NCBI GenBank assembly: GCA_020249265.1
Contig: JADCGA010000030.1
Coordinates: 22,990-86,989 of the forward strand
Source of the DNA: Roseomonas sp.
GTDB lineage: Bacteria > Pseudomonadota > Alphaproteobacteria > Acetobacterales > Acetobacteraceae
Reading direction: 5' to 3'
Length of the DNA stretch: 64,000 bases
Shown: one piece after another, positions 9,567-19,601 of the stretch
Layout of the letters: every line of letters starts with the position of its first letter
Numbering within the stretch: the first letter of the stretch is position 1
Made by a program: the position numbers and the translations under genes
Notes under the pieces: model-generated
The model's database searches: none
Seen by the model: only the letters and a program-made list of their open reading frames with translations
Told to the model about the DNA's origin: nothing

Positions 9567-10493
9567 ATGCGGCAAATGGACAAGGCAGCAATCCGGGCGG
9601 CGCTGCCCTGGGACAGGCTGATCGAAGCCTTGGCCGAGATGTTCCGGCAGGGCTGCGAAGCGCCGCTTCGGCACCGCCACGGCTGGGCGGATGGCGCGGG
9701 GGCGCAAAACACCCTGCTGCTAATGCCGGCCTGGCGCGCGGGCGGGCATTATGGCGTCAAGATTGTCCATGTCGCGCCCGGCAATGATGGGCGTGGCCTC
9801 CCTGCCGTCCATGCCAGCTATTTGCTTTCCGATGCCACCACCGGCCAGCCACTCGCCATGCTGGATGGCGGCGAATTGACGGATCGGCGCACGGCAGCGG
9901 CCAGCCTCCTCGCCGCGCGCTATTTGGCCCGGCCCGAGAGTTCGCGCCTGCTGCTGCTGGGCAGCGGCAAGGTCGCCCATGCCCTGGCTGAGGCTTATGC
10001 TGCCTGTTTTCCGATCACCGACATCGCAATCTGGTCGCGCAAGGGCGAAAATGCCGCGCGTTTGGCCGGGCAGCTTGCTGCGCATGGCCTGCCGGCGCGG
10101 GCGGTGACCCAGCCGGAGTTCGCCGCCGCCGATATCATCAGCGCCGCCACCTTGGCGACCGATGCGCTGATCCCCGGCGTGGCGCTGAGCCCCGGGGTGC
10201 ATCTTGATCTGGTTGGCGCCTATCGCCCCGATATGCGCGAAGCGGATGCGCTGGCCATGAGGCGCGCCCTGCTGGTGGTGGATACCCGCGCCGGTGGCCT
10301 GGCGGAGGCCGGCGATGTGGTGCAGGCCATCGCGGAAGGCGCCATCACGCCGGCCCATGTGGTGGCGGATTTGGCGGAGCTTTGCCGTGGCACCCATCCC
10401 GGGCGGCAAAGTGCTGATCAGATCACCGCCTTCAAATCCGTGGGCTGGGCCGGGGAGGATTTGGCGGCGGCGGTGTTGGCTTATGGGGGGTGA
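9567..10493 (+). CDS. Ornithine cyclodeaminase / mu-crystallin family protein
   Basis: Internal ATG at 9567 (MRQMDKAAIRAALPW); GVKIVHVAPGNDGRGLPAVHASYLL, LGSGKVAHALAEAYAA Rossmann motif. Confidence 0.88.
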   Translation: MRQMDKAAIRAALPWDRLIEALAEMFRQGCEAPLRHRHGWADGAGAQNTLLLMPAWRAGGHYGVKIVHVAPGNDGRGLPAVHASYLLSDATTGQPLAMLDGGELTDRRTAAASLLAARYLARPESSRLLLLGSGKVAHALAEAYAACFPITDIAIWSRKGENAARLAGQLAAHGLPARAVTQPEFAAADIISAATLATDALIPGVALSPGVHLDLVGAYRPDMREADALAMRRALLVVDTRAGGLAEAGDVVQAIAEGAITPAHVVADLAELCRGTHPGRQSADQITAFKSVGWAGEDLAAAVLAYGG

Positions 10494-10506
10494 GGCGCCA
10501 TAGAGT

Positions 10507-10526
10507 TATCGGAAAATCTTCCGATA
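10507..10526 (+). terminator. Terminator-like hairpin after the ornithine cyclodeaminase-like gene
   Basis: TATCGGAA-AATC-TTCCGATA, perfect 8-bp stem, 14 nt past the stop. Confidence 0.45.
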
Positions 10527-10561
10527 TTCTACCGCCGCTCTATACTGGTCCGAAGAATGCC

Positions 10562-11440
10562 TTACCCACCGTCCCGGCGGCTCGGGGGATTGGTCGGAAC
10601 AAAGGGCTCAGGTTCCTTTCGGAGACGCTTCTCCAAAAAGCGCGGTTCCACATCTCCGACTACAAATCTCTGCGCCTGAAGCGCCTGATCATGGTTGATA
10701 CGAGCGGCTGCCGATTTGTCGTCCTCTGACAATATGCGGTCTCTGATCCTCTCATCAGAAACAGCGAAAAAGACCTCGTTGGGTGAAATTGGCAGGGCAA
10801 TCAGACAGTTTTTTTCGTGTAACCCATTGACTAACGACACTGGGTCATCTGAAATGATAAGAGATCGCGCAAATTTTCGTCGGACAAACCACTTCAGTCG
10901 GCACATCGCGCTCACATGCTTCTCATCACTGATGATCTGCATTGTTGTATCCAAATGACAGTTGGCCAAAACATTTGGATGATGTTCATTTATGCAATGT
11001 GAGAGTGAAGAGAACCGCTCATCGGCGTTCAGACGGTCAAATTCTGGATCAGGTTTCTCAAATTCATCAATGAAAATATCGCGTGCCTTATGTCTCGCCC
11101 ACGCAATCTTCGCGGGCGTTCGCGCCCGTTGTGCCAGAATGAACAAGGACCACGCATGGAAATCTTCGGTCACGAGCCGCGGCCGTTGCGGATTACGCAA
11201 TTTCTCGAGAACCCGGGCAGCATTAGTTTCGATTCTATTCAACGTGTCTTCATAGATTGAAGGATTATCGATGTGTTGCGCCCTATATAATCGGGTTTCA
11301 GCCATGATGCTTTTCGTAGTCGGGGAAAATGCCTCAATTTTTTTGTCTTTCCATCGCCAGCATCGCACTTGATCGTCACTGTCGGCCCACTGCCGCAGAA
11401 GCAGGCGGGGCACAAAGTGCTGATTCTTCGAAATCGTCAT
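10562..11440 (-). CDS. DUF4238-family protein
   Basis: 292 aa; N-terminal NQHFVPRLLLRQWADSDDQVRCW... typical of DUF4238; sequence visibly AT-richer than its flanks. Confidence 0.75.
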   Translation of the reverse strand: MTISKNQHFVPRLLLRQWADSDDQVRCWRWKDKKIEAFSPTTKSIMAETRLYRAQHIDNPSIYEDTLNRIETNAARVLEKLRNPQRPRLVTEDFHAWSLFILAQRARTPAKIAWARHKARDIFIDEFEKPDPEFDRLNADERFSSLSHCINEHHPNVLANCHLDTTMQIISDEKHVSAMCRLKWFVRRKFARSLIISDDPVSLVNGLHEKNCLIALPISPNEVFFAVSDERIRDRILSEDDKSAAARINHDQALQAQRFVVGDVEPRFLEKRLRKEPEPFVPTNPPSRRDGG

Positions 11441-11592
11441 TTCTTTTTGTATACCTGCGCAGCGGGCCTAATCGAAGGCGTTTATGTGGTGCAGGCCACG
11501 GCGCAGCGCAATTTCACAGCAGAACATCTGGTAATGGGTTTGGCCATGGTTTGGCGTGGCGGCGGTGCTGGCTCCTAGCGAGGGGTAAGCGC

Positions 11593-11606
11593 GTTTCACG
11601 TGAAAC
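11593..11606. other. parS-like ParB-binding site
   Basis: Perfect palindrome GTTTCACGTGAAAC, the core of the bacterial parS consensus TGTTTCACGTGAAACA, in intergenic DNA. Confidence 0.6.
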
Positions 11607-11618
11607 TATTCCTATTTC

Positions 11619-13394
11619 CTACCTTCGCCCAAACATCCGCTCCAACGCCGCGCGATCCAGCTTCAGCACCGTAGGCCGCCCATGGCTACAGGTCGCGGCG
11701 CGGGGTGTGGCTTCCATTTGCCGCAGCAGCGCGTCCATTTCCGCCGCGGCCAACCGCCGTCCGGCGCGAATGCTGCCATGGCAGGCAAGCCTGGCAATCG
11801 CCGCATCCAGCTTGCGGTCCAGCGCCGTGCTTTCCGCATCTTCGGCCAATTCTTCCGCCATATCGCGGAGCAGCGGCGCAGGATCAGCAGCGCCGAGCAA
11901 GGCCGGCAGGCTCCGCACCAGCACCGCCCCGGCGCCGAAGCCCTCAATTTCCAGGCCCAAGCGCGCCAGCGCATCCGCCGCGCCCAAAAGCCGCGCGGCA
12001 TCGGCGGGCGGCATATCCACCACCGCTGGCACCAGCAATGGCTGGGCGCGCACGCTGCCTTCGCGGAGCTGCGCGGTCAGCGCTTCATGCGTCAGGCGTT
12101 CATGCGCGGCGTGCTGGTCCACCAATACCAGGGAACCATCGGCGGCTTCGGCCACAATGTAAGTCTCCAGAAGCTGCGCCACGGCGCGGCCCAGGGGATG
12201 CGCCGCATCAATGGGCTCCGGCGCAGGTGGTGGCGGCAGGCTGGGCGGGCGGAAACCCAAGGGCAGGCGCGGCTGTGGCAGCCCCGCCGGGCGCGGCATG
12301 GAATGGGGCAAAACGGGCAGGGCCTCGCTGAAGCCCGCAACCGGCACGGCGCCGGCCAGGGAAGGCACCGCCACCACATTCCCCGCGCCAATCGCCAAGG
12401 CCTTGCGCAAAGCCGAAATCACCGCGCCGCGCACCGCATCGCCTTCGCGGAAACGAAGTTCGGTCTTCATCGGATGCACATTCACATCCACGGACTCCGG
12501 CGGCACTTGCAGGAACAGCGCCGCGACGGGGTGGCGGCCCTGCGGGATGATGTCGCGATACGCCACACGCAACGCCACGCGCAGCAAAGGGTCGCGCACC
12601 GGGCGGCGATTCACCACCAAATGCTGGCCGAGCGTGGTCGGGCGGTGATGCGTCGGCAGGGCGGCCAGGCCGCTGATATCAAGCGTTTCAGAAACCGCTT
12701 CCACCGGCACCGCGGCGGCAGCGAAATCCGGCCCCAGCACTTGCCGGATGCGCCCTTCCTGATCGGCGGCGGGCAGGGAAAGCACTTCTCGCCCATCGCT
12801 TTCCACCCGAAACGCCACTTCCGGCCAGGCGAGTGCCAGGCGGCGCACCGCTTCCACCGCGTGCTCGGCCTCCGTGCGCGGATGCTTTAGGAATTTGCGC
12901 CGCGCCGGGGTGGCAAAGAACAAATCCCGCACCTCAACCCGCGTGCCAGGGGCGCCCGAGGCCGGCGCCACATCCCCCTTCAGCCCGCCCTCCACATTGA
13001 TCCGATGCGCCGCGCCATCGCGCGGGCAGGATGTGATGGAAAGCCGCGCCACCGCGCCGATGGAAGGCAAAGCTTCCCCCCGAAAACCGAGGGTCGCGAT
13101 GCGGAACAGGGTCGCTTCTTCCGGCAATTTGGACGTGGCGTGGCGTTCCACGGCCAGCGCAAGATCATCCGGCCACATGCCAATGCCGTCATCTTCTACC
13201 AAAATGCGGTCCATCCCGCCGCCTTCCAGCGTGACGGCGATGCGAAGCGCCCCGGCATCCAAGGCGTTTTCAACGATTTCCTTGAGCGCAGCAGCCGGGC
13301 GTTCCACCACCTCACCAGCCGCGATGCGGTTCGCGGTGGTTTCCGACAGCAGGCGGATGGCCGGGCGCGGCGGGCTGAGGGGGGCGGCGGACAT
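11619..13394 (-). CDS. mutL: DNA mismatch repair protein MutL
   Basis: 591 aa; IRLLSETTANRIAAGEVVERPAAALKEIVENALDAGA, GFRGEALPSI. Confidence 0.97.
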   Translation of the reverse strand: MSAAPLSPPRPAIRLLSETTANRIAAGEVVERPAAALKEIVENALDAGALRIAVTLEGGGMDRILVEDDGIGMWPDDLALAVERHATSKLPEEATLFRIATLGFRGEALPSIGAVARLSITSCPRDGAAHRINVEGGLKGDVAPASGAPGTRVEVRDLFFATPARRKFLKHPRTEAEHAVEAVRRLALAWPEVAFRVESDGREVLSLPAADQEGRIRQVLGPDFAAAAVPVEAVSETLDISGLAALPTHHRPTTLGQHLVVNRRPVRDPLLRVALRVAYRDIIPQGRHPVAALFLQVPPESVDVNVHPMKTELRFREGDAVRGAVISALRKALAIGAGNVVAVPSLAGAVPVAGFSEALPVLPHSMPRPAGLPQPRLPLGFRPPSLPPPPAPEPIDAAHPLGRAVAQLLETYIVAEAADGSLVLVDQHAAHERLTHEALTAQLREGSVRAQPLLVPAVVDMPPADAARLLGAADALARLGLEIEGFGAGAVLVRSLPALLGAADPAPLLRDMAEELAEDAESTALDRKLDAAIARLACHGSIRAGRRLAAAEMDALLRQMEATPRAATCSHGRPTVLKLDRAALERMFGRR

Positions 13395-13499
13395 GCGCCC
13401 TTATAGCATAGCGCGCGATTCGCCGCGCCAAGCCCTTCCCGCAACGCATAACAGCGGCTAGTGATCTCCGCGAAACGGCAAGGCATGAGGGCTGACCCC

Positions 13500-14237
13500 A
13501 TGAAGAAAATCTATCCGGATGCCAAGGCGGCACTATCCGGCCTGTTGCGCGATGGCATGGTGATCCATTCCGGCGGCTTCGGGCTTTCGGGCATTCCGAC
13601 CCTGTTGATTGAAGCCATCGGCGATTCCGGCGTGAAGGACCTGACCGTGGTGTCCAATAATGCCGGGGTGGATGATGCGGGTCTCGGCCTGCTGCTGAAG
13701 ACCCGCCAGATCCGCAAAATGATCTCAAGCTATGTCGGCGAAAACGCTGAATTCGCCCGGCAATATTTGGCCGGCGAGCTTGAGATTGAATTCAACCCGC
13801 AAGGCACTTTGGCCGAGCGTATTCGCGCCGGCGGCGCTGGCATCCCGGCCTTTTTCACCAAAACCGGCGTTGGCACGGAAGTCGCCAAGGGCAAGGAAAC
13901 CCGTGAATTTGATGGCGAGACCTTTGTGATGGAACGGGGGATTGTCGCCGACCTTGCCATTATCCACGCCTATATGGGCGATCATGAAGGCAATCTGGTC
14001 TATCGAAAGACCGCGCGGAACTTCAACCCCATGATGGCCACCGCAGCGCGCGTCACTGTCGCCCAGGTGGAACATCTGGTCCGCCCCGGCGAGATTGACG
14101 CGGACCATATCCACACGCCGGGCATTTTTGTGAAGCGCATGATCACCTGCCCGACTGGCTACGAAAAGCGCATTGAACAGCGCACTGTCCGCAAGCACGC
14201 GCCTGCCGCCGCGGCTGGCGCTGAGTCCCAGGGATAA
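13500..14237 (+). CDS. scoA: 3-oxoacid CoA-transferase subunit A
   Basis: [40 protein letters not shown]...[15 protein letters not shown]; start at internal ATG 13500. Confidence 0.92.
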   Translation: MKKIYPDAKAALSGLLRDGMVIHSGGFGLSGIPTLLIEAIGDSGVKDLTVVSNNAGVDDAGLGLLLKTRQIRKMISSYVGENAEFARQYLAGELEIEFNPQGTLAERIRAGGAGIPAFFTKTGVGTEVAKGKETREFDGETFVMERGIVADLAIIHAYMGDHEGNLVYRKTARNFNPMMATAARVTVAQVEHLVRPGEIDADHIHTPGIFVKRMITCPTGYEKRIEQRTVRKHAPAAAAGAESQG

Positions 14238-14248
14238 GGAGAAAAACC

Positions 14249-14896
14249 ATGGCCTGGAACCGCGACCAAATGGCGGAACGCGCCGCGCGCGAATTGGAAG
14301 ATGGCTTCTATGTGAACCTTGGGATCGGCATCCCGACGCTGGTCGCCAATCACGTTCCCGCCGGCTTCAATGTGCAGCTGCAAAGCGAAAACGGCATGCT
14401 GGGCCTTGGCCCCTTCCCCTATGAAGGCGAAGAAGATGCTGATCTGATCAATGCCGGCAAGCAGACGATTACGCAATTGCCGACCAGTTCATTCTTCGAT
14501 TCCGCGCAATCCTTCGGCATGATCCGAGGTGGGCATATTGACCTTTCCATCCTGGGCGCCTTGCAAGTGGCCGAAAATGGGGATCTCGCCAATTGGATGA
14601 TCCCGGGCAAGATGGTGAAGGGCATGGGCGGCGCTATGGATCTGGTCGCCGGCGTCAAGCGCGTGATTGTGCTGATGGAACATACCGCCGGCGGCAAGCC
14701 CAAGCTGCTCAAGCAATGCGCCCTGCCGCTGACCGGCAGCCGCGTCGTGGATATGGTGATCACCGATCTTGGCGTGTTTGAAATCGCCCGGCGCGGGCCG
14801 GCCGTAATGAAGCTGGTGGAACTCGCCCCCGGCGTGACCGAAGCCGAAATGCGCGAAAAGACCGAAGCGGATTACACGGTGGCGCTCGCGAAATAG
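14249..14896 (+). CDS. scoB: 3-oxoacid CoA-transferase subunit B
   Basis: [17 protein letters not shown]...[14 protein letters not shown]; directly after subunit A. Confidence 0.93.
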   Translation: MAWNRDQMAERAARELEDGFYVNLGIGIPTLVANHVPAGFNVQLQSENGMLGLGPFPYEGEEDADLINAGKQTITQLPTSSFFDSAQSFGMIRGGHIDLSILGALQVAENGDLANWMIPGKMVKGMGGAMDLVAGVKRVIVLMEHTAGGKPKLLKQCALPLTGSRVVDMVITDLGVFEIARRGPAVMKLVELAPGVTEAEMREKTEADYTVALAK

Positions 14897-15017
14897 GGCG
14901 TTTCCCGCTGAAATTGCTGCCCGCGCCGGGGTCGCGCTTGACCCGGCGGGGGCATAGGATCATTTTGCGCCGCAATCTTAAACCCTGGCGCCCCGCGCGC
15001 CCTACCATTGAGGCCCG

Positions 15018-15236
15018 ATGCCCAAAGAAGATATGATGGAGTTCAGCGGAGAGGTGATGGAGCTTCTGCCCAACGCCATGTTCCGCGTGAAACTGGACAA
15101 TGAGCACATGGTCCTGGCGCATACCAGCGGGAAGATGCGCAAGAACCGCATCCGCGTGCTGGCTGGTGATCGCGTCAATGTTGAAATGACGCCCTATGAT
15201 CTGACCAAGGGCCGCATCACCTTCCGCTTCAAGTAA
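15018..15236 (+). CDS. infA: Translation initiation factor IF-1
   Basis: 72 aa; [72 protein letters not shown]. Confidence 0.97.
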   Translation: MPKEDMMEFSGEVMELLPNAMFRVKLDNEHMVLAHTSGKMRKNRIRVLAGDRVNVEMTPYDLTKGRITFRFK

Positions 15237-15246
15237 CGCAGCGCAT

Positions 15247-15834
15247 ATGGATGTCGCGCGCTTGCCGCTGGTATTGGCGAGCGCCAGCCCCCGCCGCCTG
15301 GATTTGCTGGCGCGGCTTGGCATTACGCCTGCGCGCGTGATCTCGACCGATATTGATGAAACGCCCTTGAAGGCCGAACAGCCGCGCGCCTTGGCGGCCA
15401 GGCTTTCGCGCACCAAGGCTGAAGCGGCGCTGCCCTTGGCCGAAGGCGCGTTGGTGCTGGCTGCCGATACGGTGGTCGGCGTTGGCCGGCGCATCCTGCC
15501 CAAGGGCGAAACCGAAGCTGAGGCGCGCTTCTGCCTAAAGCTTCTGTCAGGCCGGCGGCATTGCGTGACCACGGGCGTGGTGCTGGCGCTTCCCGATGGG
15601 CGACGCATCCAGCGCTTGATCGAAACCAATGTCACCTTCCAACGCCTGACCGAAGCGCAAATGGAAGACTACATCGCTTCCGGCGCATGGCAGGGCAAGG
15701 CCGGCGCCTATGCCATCCAAGGCCGGGCCGAGGCTTTCACGCGCTTCATCTCGGGCAGCCATTCCAATGTGGTCGGCCTGCCGCTGTTTGAAACCGCGCA
15801 AATGCTGCGGGGAATCGGGTGGCTGAAGCCCTGA
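15247..15834 (+). CDS. maf: Maf-family nucleotide pyrophosphatase
   Basis: LVLASASPRRLDLLARLGI...ADTVVGVGRRILPKGE. Confidence 0.94.
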   Translation: MDVARLPLVLASASPRRLDLLARLGITPARVISTDIDETPLKAEQPRALAARLSRTKAEAALPLAEGALVLAADTVVGVGRRILPKGETEAEARFCLKLLSGRRHCVTTGVVLALPDGRRIQRLIETNVTFQRLTEAQMEDYIASGAWQGKAGAYAIQGRAEAFTRFISGSHSNVVGLPLFETAQMLRGIGWLKP

Positions 15835-16946
15835 TCCTGGTGGAAGCCTCCCCGGGCGAAGTGCGGACCGCGCTGCTGCGGGGTGGCGTGTTGACCGAAG
15901 CCTGGGTGGAACGCCCTGCGCGGCCTGATGGCGTTGGCGATTTGCAGCGCGGGCGCGTGGTGGCGATCTCGGCTTCCATGTCCGGCGCCTTTGTGGCGCT
16001 GGCAGGCAATGAAACGGGCTTCCTGCCCGAAAGCACCGCCAGCGCACCGCGCCAGCCGATCAAACAGGCAGTGCAGGAAGGGCAGATTTTGGGCCTGCGC
16101 CTGACGCGCGCCGCGCAGGCCGGCAAGGGGCCAAGGCTTTCCGCAGTGCTGACGGAAGCGCAAGCCGCACGCATCGCCGCCGCCCCTGTCGGTGCGCCGC
16201 GATTGGTGGCGCGCGGTCCATCCGCCGCCGAGCGCTTGGCCGCGCAATATCCAGAAGCACCGCTGCGCGTTCATGGCGCGGCGATAGCGGCGAAGCTGCG
16301 CGGCGCGCTTGGGGATCGCGTGGCGCTTTCGCATAGCCCGGTTTTTGATGAGGTTCTGGAAGGTGAATTTGCCGCCCTGGCCGAAAGCGCCGCACCGCTG
16401 CCGGGCGGTGGCGTTTTGCATATCCAAACAACGCGGGCGCTGACCGCTTTGGATGTGGATAGTGCGGGCGCCGGCGATGGCTTGGCGCGTTTCAATGAAG
16501 CGGCGCTGCCGGAAATCGCGCGGCAGATCAGGTTGCGTAACCTCTCTGGTGCCATTCTGCTGGATGTGGCGGGGCTTTCGCCCAAGCGGCGCCAAGCCTT
16601 ACTCGAACCGCTCCGCGCCGCGCTGGCGCCGGATAGGCTGGCGCGGCTGGTGGGCCTGACCGGGCTCGGGTTGTTTGAAATGGTGCGCGACCGCATCCAC
16701 CCGCCCTTGGCCGAGGCGTTGCACTCACCCTTGGCGGAAGGCTTAGCGGCTTTGCGCCAGGCAGCGCGCGACGCTGCGGCACGGCCCGCTCAACGTCTGA
16801 TGCTGGAAGCGCGGCCAGAGGTGATCAGCGCCTTGCGCGACCTGCCCAGCGCTTTGGAAGAATACGCCGCGCTTACCGGCCATGCGTTGGAATTGCAGAG
16901 CGCGGCGCACGGCCCACCCCAACTCCGCGAGGTGTCGCGTGACTGA
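15819..16946 (+). CDS. rng: Ribonuclease E/G family protein
   Basis: GTG start overlapping maf; ALDVDSAGAGD and SGAILLDVAGL match RNase E/G catalytic regions; infA-maf-rng-yacG order. Confidence 0.85.
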   Translation: MAEALILVEASPGEVRTALLRGGVLTEAWVERPARPDGVGDLQRGRVVAISASMSGAFVALAGNETGFLPESTASAPRQPIKQAVQEGQILGLRLTRAAQAGKGPRLSAVLTEAQAARIAAAPVGAPRLVARGPSAAERLAAQYPEAPLRVHGAAIAAKLRGALGDRVALSHSPVFDEVLEGEFAALAESAAPLPGGGVLHIQTTRALTALDVDSAGAGDGLARFNEAALPEIARQIRLRNLSGAILLDVAGLSPKRRQALLEPLRAALAPDRLARLVGLTGLGLFEMVRDRIHPPLAEALHSPLAEGLAALRQAARDAAARPAQRLMLEARPEVISALRDLPSALEEYAALTGHALELQSAAHGPPQLREVSRD

Positions 16947-17115
16947 TGCCGAAAAACAACCGCGCCGCGCGCGCTGCCCAGTCTGTGGCCGCGCCCCGGC
17001 GCCCGATCAGCGCCCCTTTTGTTCCGATCGCTGCCGGCAGGTGGATTTGGGTCGCTGGATGACGGAAGCCTATGCAATTCCGGCCAGCGTGACGCCCGAA
17101 GAAACCGAGGATTAG
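16939..17115 (+). CDS. yacG: DNA gyrase inhibitor YacG (zinc-binding)
   Basis: GTG start; CPVCGRAPAPDQRPFCSDRCRQVDLGRWMTEAYAIP. Confidence 0.9.
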   Translation: MTDAEKQPRRARCPVCGRAPAPDQRPFCSDRCRQVDLGRWMTEAYAIPASVTPEETED

Positions 17116-17175
17116 CCCTTCCCCCGCGGCGATGCTCGGCCTAGCCTTTCTGAAAAGCTTGAAGAGGAAAGGTTC

Positions 17176-18780
17176 ATGGAAGAATTCGACTATGTGATCG
17201 TGGGTGCCGGCGCCGCAGGCTGCGTGCTGGCCAATCGGCTGAGCGCTTCGGGCAAGCATAGCGTCGCCATTCTGGAAGCGGGCGGCAAGGACAATAACAT
17301 CTTCATCAAAATCCCAGCCGGCTTCAACAAAACTGTCTATAACCCGAAGCTGAATTGGGGTTATGAAACCGCGCCCGGGCCTTACATTGATAATCGCAAA
17401 ATTCCCTTCCCACGTGGCAAGGTTTTGGGTGGTTCCGGTTCCATCAATGGCCATCTTTATGTGCGTGGCCAATCCGCCGATTACGACATGTGGGCGCAGC
17501 TTGGCTGCCGCGGCTGGTCCTGGGATGATGTGCTGCCCTATTTCAAGCGCGCCGAGACGCGCGGCAATGGTGGCGGAGACCCTTCCGTGCGCGGCAATAA
17601 CGGGCCGCTTTCCATCGAAGACCAGCGCGACCCGCATGAATTGTCGGAAGCCTATATCGCCGCGAATGAGGCGCTGGGGTTGCGCCGCACGCCGGATTAC
17701 AATTCCGGCAACCAGGAAGGCACGTTTTTGTATCAGCAAATGATGCGCGGTGGCCGGCGCTGGAGCCCGGCGGATGCTTATCTGCGCCCTGCCCTGTCAC
17801 GCCCCAATCTGAAGCTGATCCAGCGCGCGCTGGCTGAGGCGATTGTCTTTGAAGGCAAGCGCGCCATTGGCATTCGCTATGCGCAGGAAGGTGGCACCCC
17901 CATCACCATTCGCGCGCGACGCGATGTGATCCTTTCCGGTGGTGCGATCAATACGCCGCAACTGCTGCAGATTTCCGGTGTGGGTGATCCGGAATGGCTT
18001 GCCGATATTGGCGTGGGTGTTGTCCATGCGCTGCCAGGTGTGGGCAAAAATTTGCGCGACCATTACGCCACCCGAGTTTCCGCTTTGGTGAAAGGCGCGG
18101 GTTCGCTCAATGAACGTTCGCGCGGTGTGCGCCTGGCGATTGAGGTGCTGCGCTATGCCTTCACACGCAAGGGCCTGCTGACGGCAAGCCCAAGCCATGC
18201 CGGCGGCTATATGAAAACGCGTGAGGGGTTGGCGACGCCCGATATGCAGCTTTACTTCGCCCCCGCCAGCTACCCGACGGGGCGTTATGGCGTGACGGAT
18301 TTGGATACGAAGGCGGGCATGACGCTTGGGTGTTCTCAGTTGCGCCCCGAAAGCAAGGGCTGGCTGAAGGCGCTATCGGCGGACCCGCGCGCGAAGCCGG
18401 AAATCCAGCCGAATTACCTGCAAGCGCAAATGGACCGCGACGCCTTGGTGGCGGCGATGAAATACATGCGGCAATTGCTGCATACGCGCCCCTTGGCGGA
18501 TTACGTGATTGCCGAGAATTTTCCAGGGCCATCCGTACAAACCGATGATGAATGGCTGGCCCATGCGCGCGCGACGGGTTCCACCACCTATCACCCGATC
18601 GGTTCCTGCAAGATGGGGATTGATCCCATGGCGGTGGTGGACCCTGCTTCCATGAAGGTAATCGGGCTTGAGGGGCTGCGCGTGGCAGATGCTTCCTGCA
18701 TGCCGACCATGGTTTCCGGCAATACCTATGCCGCCACGAATATGATTGCCGAAAAAGCCGCTGACCTGATCACGGCATAA
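17176..18780 (+). CDS. GMC-family FAD-dependent oxidoreductase (choline dehydrogenase-like)
   Basis: DYVIVGAGAAGCVLANRLS...GKVLGGSGSINGHLYVRG...SCKMGIDPMAVVDP. Confidence 0.93.
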   Translation: MEEFDYVIVGAGAAGCVLANRLSASGKHSVAILEAGGKDNNIFIKIPAGFNKTVYNPKLNWGYETAPGPYIDNRKIPFPRGKVLGGSGSINGHLYVRGQSADYDMWAQLGCRGWSWDDVLPYFKRAETRGNGGGDPSVRGNNGPLSIEDQRDPHELSEAYIAANEALGLRRTPDYNSGNQEGTFLYQQMMRGGRRWSPADAYLRPALSRPNLKLIQRALAEAIVFEGKRAIGIRYAQEGGTPITIRARRDVILSGGAINTPQLLQISGVGDPEWLADIGVGVVHALPGVGKNLRDHYATRVSALVKGAGSLNERSRGVRLAIEVLRYAFTRKGLLTASPSHAGGYMKTREGLATPDMQLYFAPASYPTGRYGVTDLDTKAGMTLGCSQLRPESKGWLKALSADPRAKPEIQPNYLQAQMDRDALVAAMKYMRQLLHTRPLADYVIAENFPGPSVQTDDEWLAHARATGSTTYHPIGSCKMGIDPMAVVDPASMKVIGLEGLRVADASCMPTMVSGNTYAATNMIAEKAADLITA

Positions 18781-18792
18781 CATGCAGGGAGA

Positions 18793-19563
18793 ATGCACAT
18801 GAGATTCCAAGATCAAGGCGTATTGATCACCGGCGCGGCCAGCGGCATTGGCCGGCAATTGGCCATTGCCTTCGCTGAAGAAGGCGCGCGGCTGGCGATT
18901 GCCGATATTGATAAGGAAGCGGTGGAGGCAACGGCAGCTGAAATCCGCAAGCGCGATGGCGAAGCGCATCCCTTTGTTTTGGATGTCGTGAACCCCGATG
19001 CGGTGCGCGACTTCATCGCGGGCGCAGAAGCCGTGCTGGGCCGGATGAATGTGCTGGCGAATTGTGCCGGCGTGCGTGAAATCAGCCCTTTGCTCGATCT
19101 TTCATTTGAGGATTGGCAGCGCACCATGAGCATCAATGTGACTGGCAGCTTTTTGCCGTCTCAGGCTTTTGCGCGGCGCCTGATTGCGTTGGGTAAGCAT
19201 GGGCGGATTGTGAATATCGCGTCCACGCTTGGGCTGGTGGCAACGCCGGAACGCGTGGCTTACGTCACGTCCAAACACGCGGTGGTGGGGCTGACGAAAG
19301 CCTTGGCGATGGAATTGGCGCCACACGGTATTCGCGTGAATGCTGTGGCGCCTGGCGTGATCCGCACGCCGATGACGGAACGCTATTTCCAGGATGCTGA
19401 TGTCGCGCGGAGAATTCAGGAACTCCACGCCATGGGACGTTCTGGCGAAACCCATGAAGTGGCCAATGCCATGATGTTCCTCGCGAGTGAAGAAAGCTCC
19501 TTCACCACAGGCGCGGTGCTGACGGTGGATGGCGGCTGGACGCTCGGCAAGAAAATGACGTGA
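18793..19563 (+). CDS. SDR-family oxidoreductase
   Basis: GVLITGAASGIGRQLAIAFAEEGA, YVTSKHAVVGLTKALAMELAPHGIRVNAVAPG. Confidence 0.93.
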   Translation: MHMRFQDQGVLITGAASGIGRQLAIAFAEEGARLAIADIDKEAVEATAAEIRKRDGEAHPFVLDVVNPDAVRDFIAGAEAVLGRMNVLANCAGVREISPLLDLSFEDWQRTMSINVTGSFLPSQAFARRLIALGKHGRIVNIASTLGLVATPERVAYVTSKHAVVGLTKALAMELAPHGIRVNAVAPGVIRTPMTERYFQDADVARRIQELHAMGRSGETHEVANAMMFLASEESSFTTGAVLTVDGGWTLGKKMT

Positions 19564-19572
19564 TGCGGTAAA

Positions 19573-19601
19573 GCGGCGCTTATTTCACCAATAAGCGCCG
19601 C
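19573..19601. terminator. Bidirectional terminator-like hairpin between convergent genes
   Basis: GCGGCGCTTATT-TCACC-AATAAGCGCCGC, perfect 12-bp stem; contains the stop codon and last codons of the minus-strand MFS gene. Confidence 0.75.
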
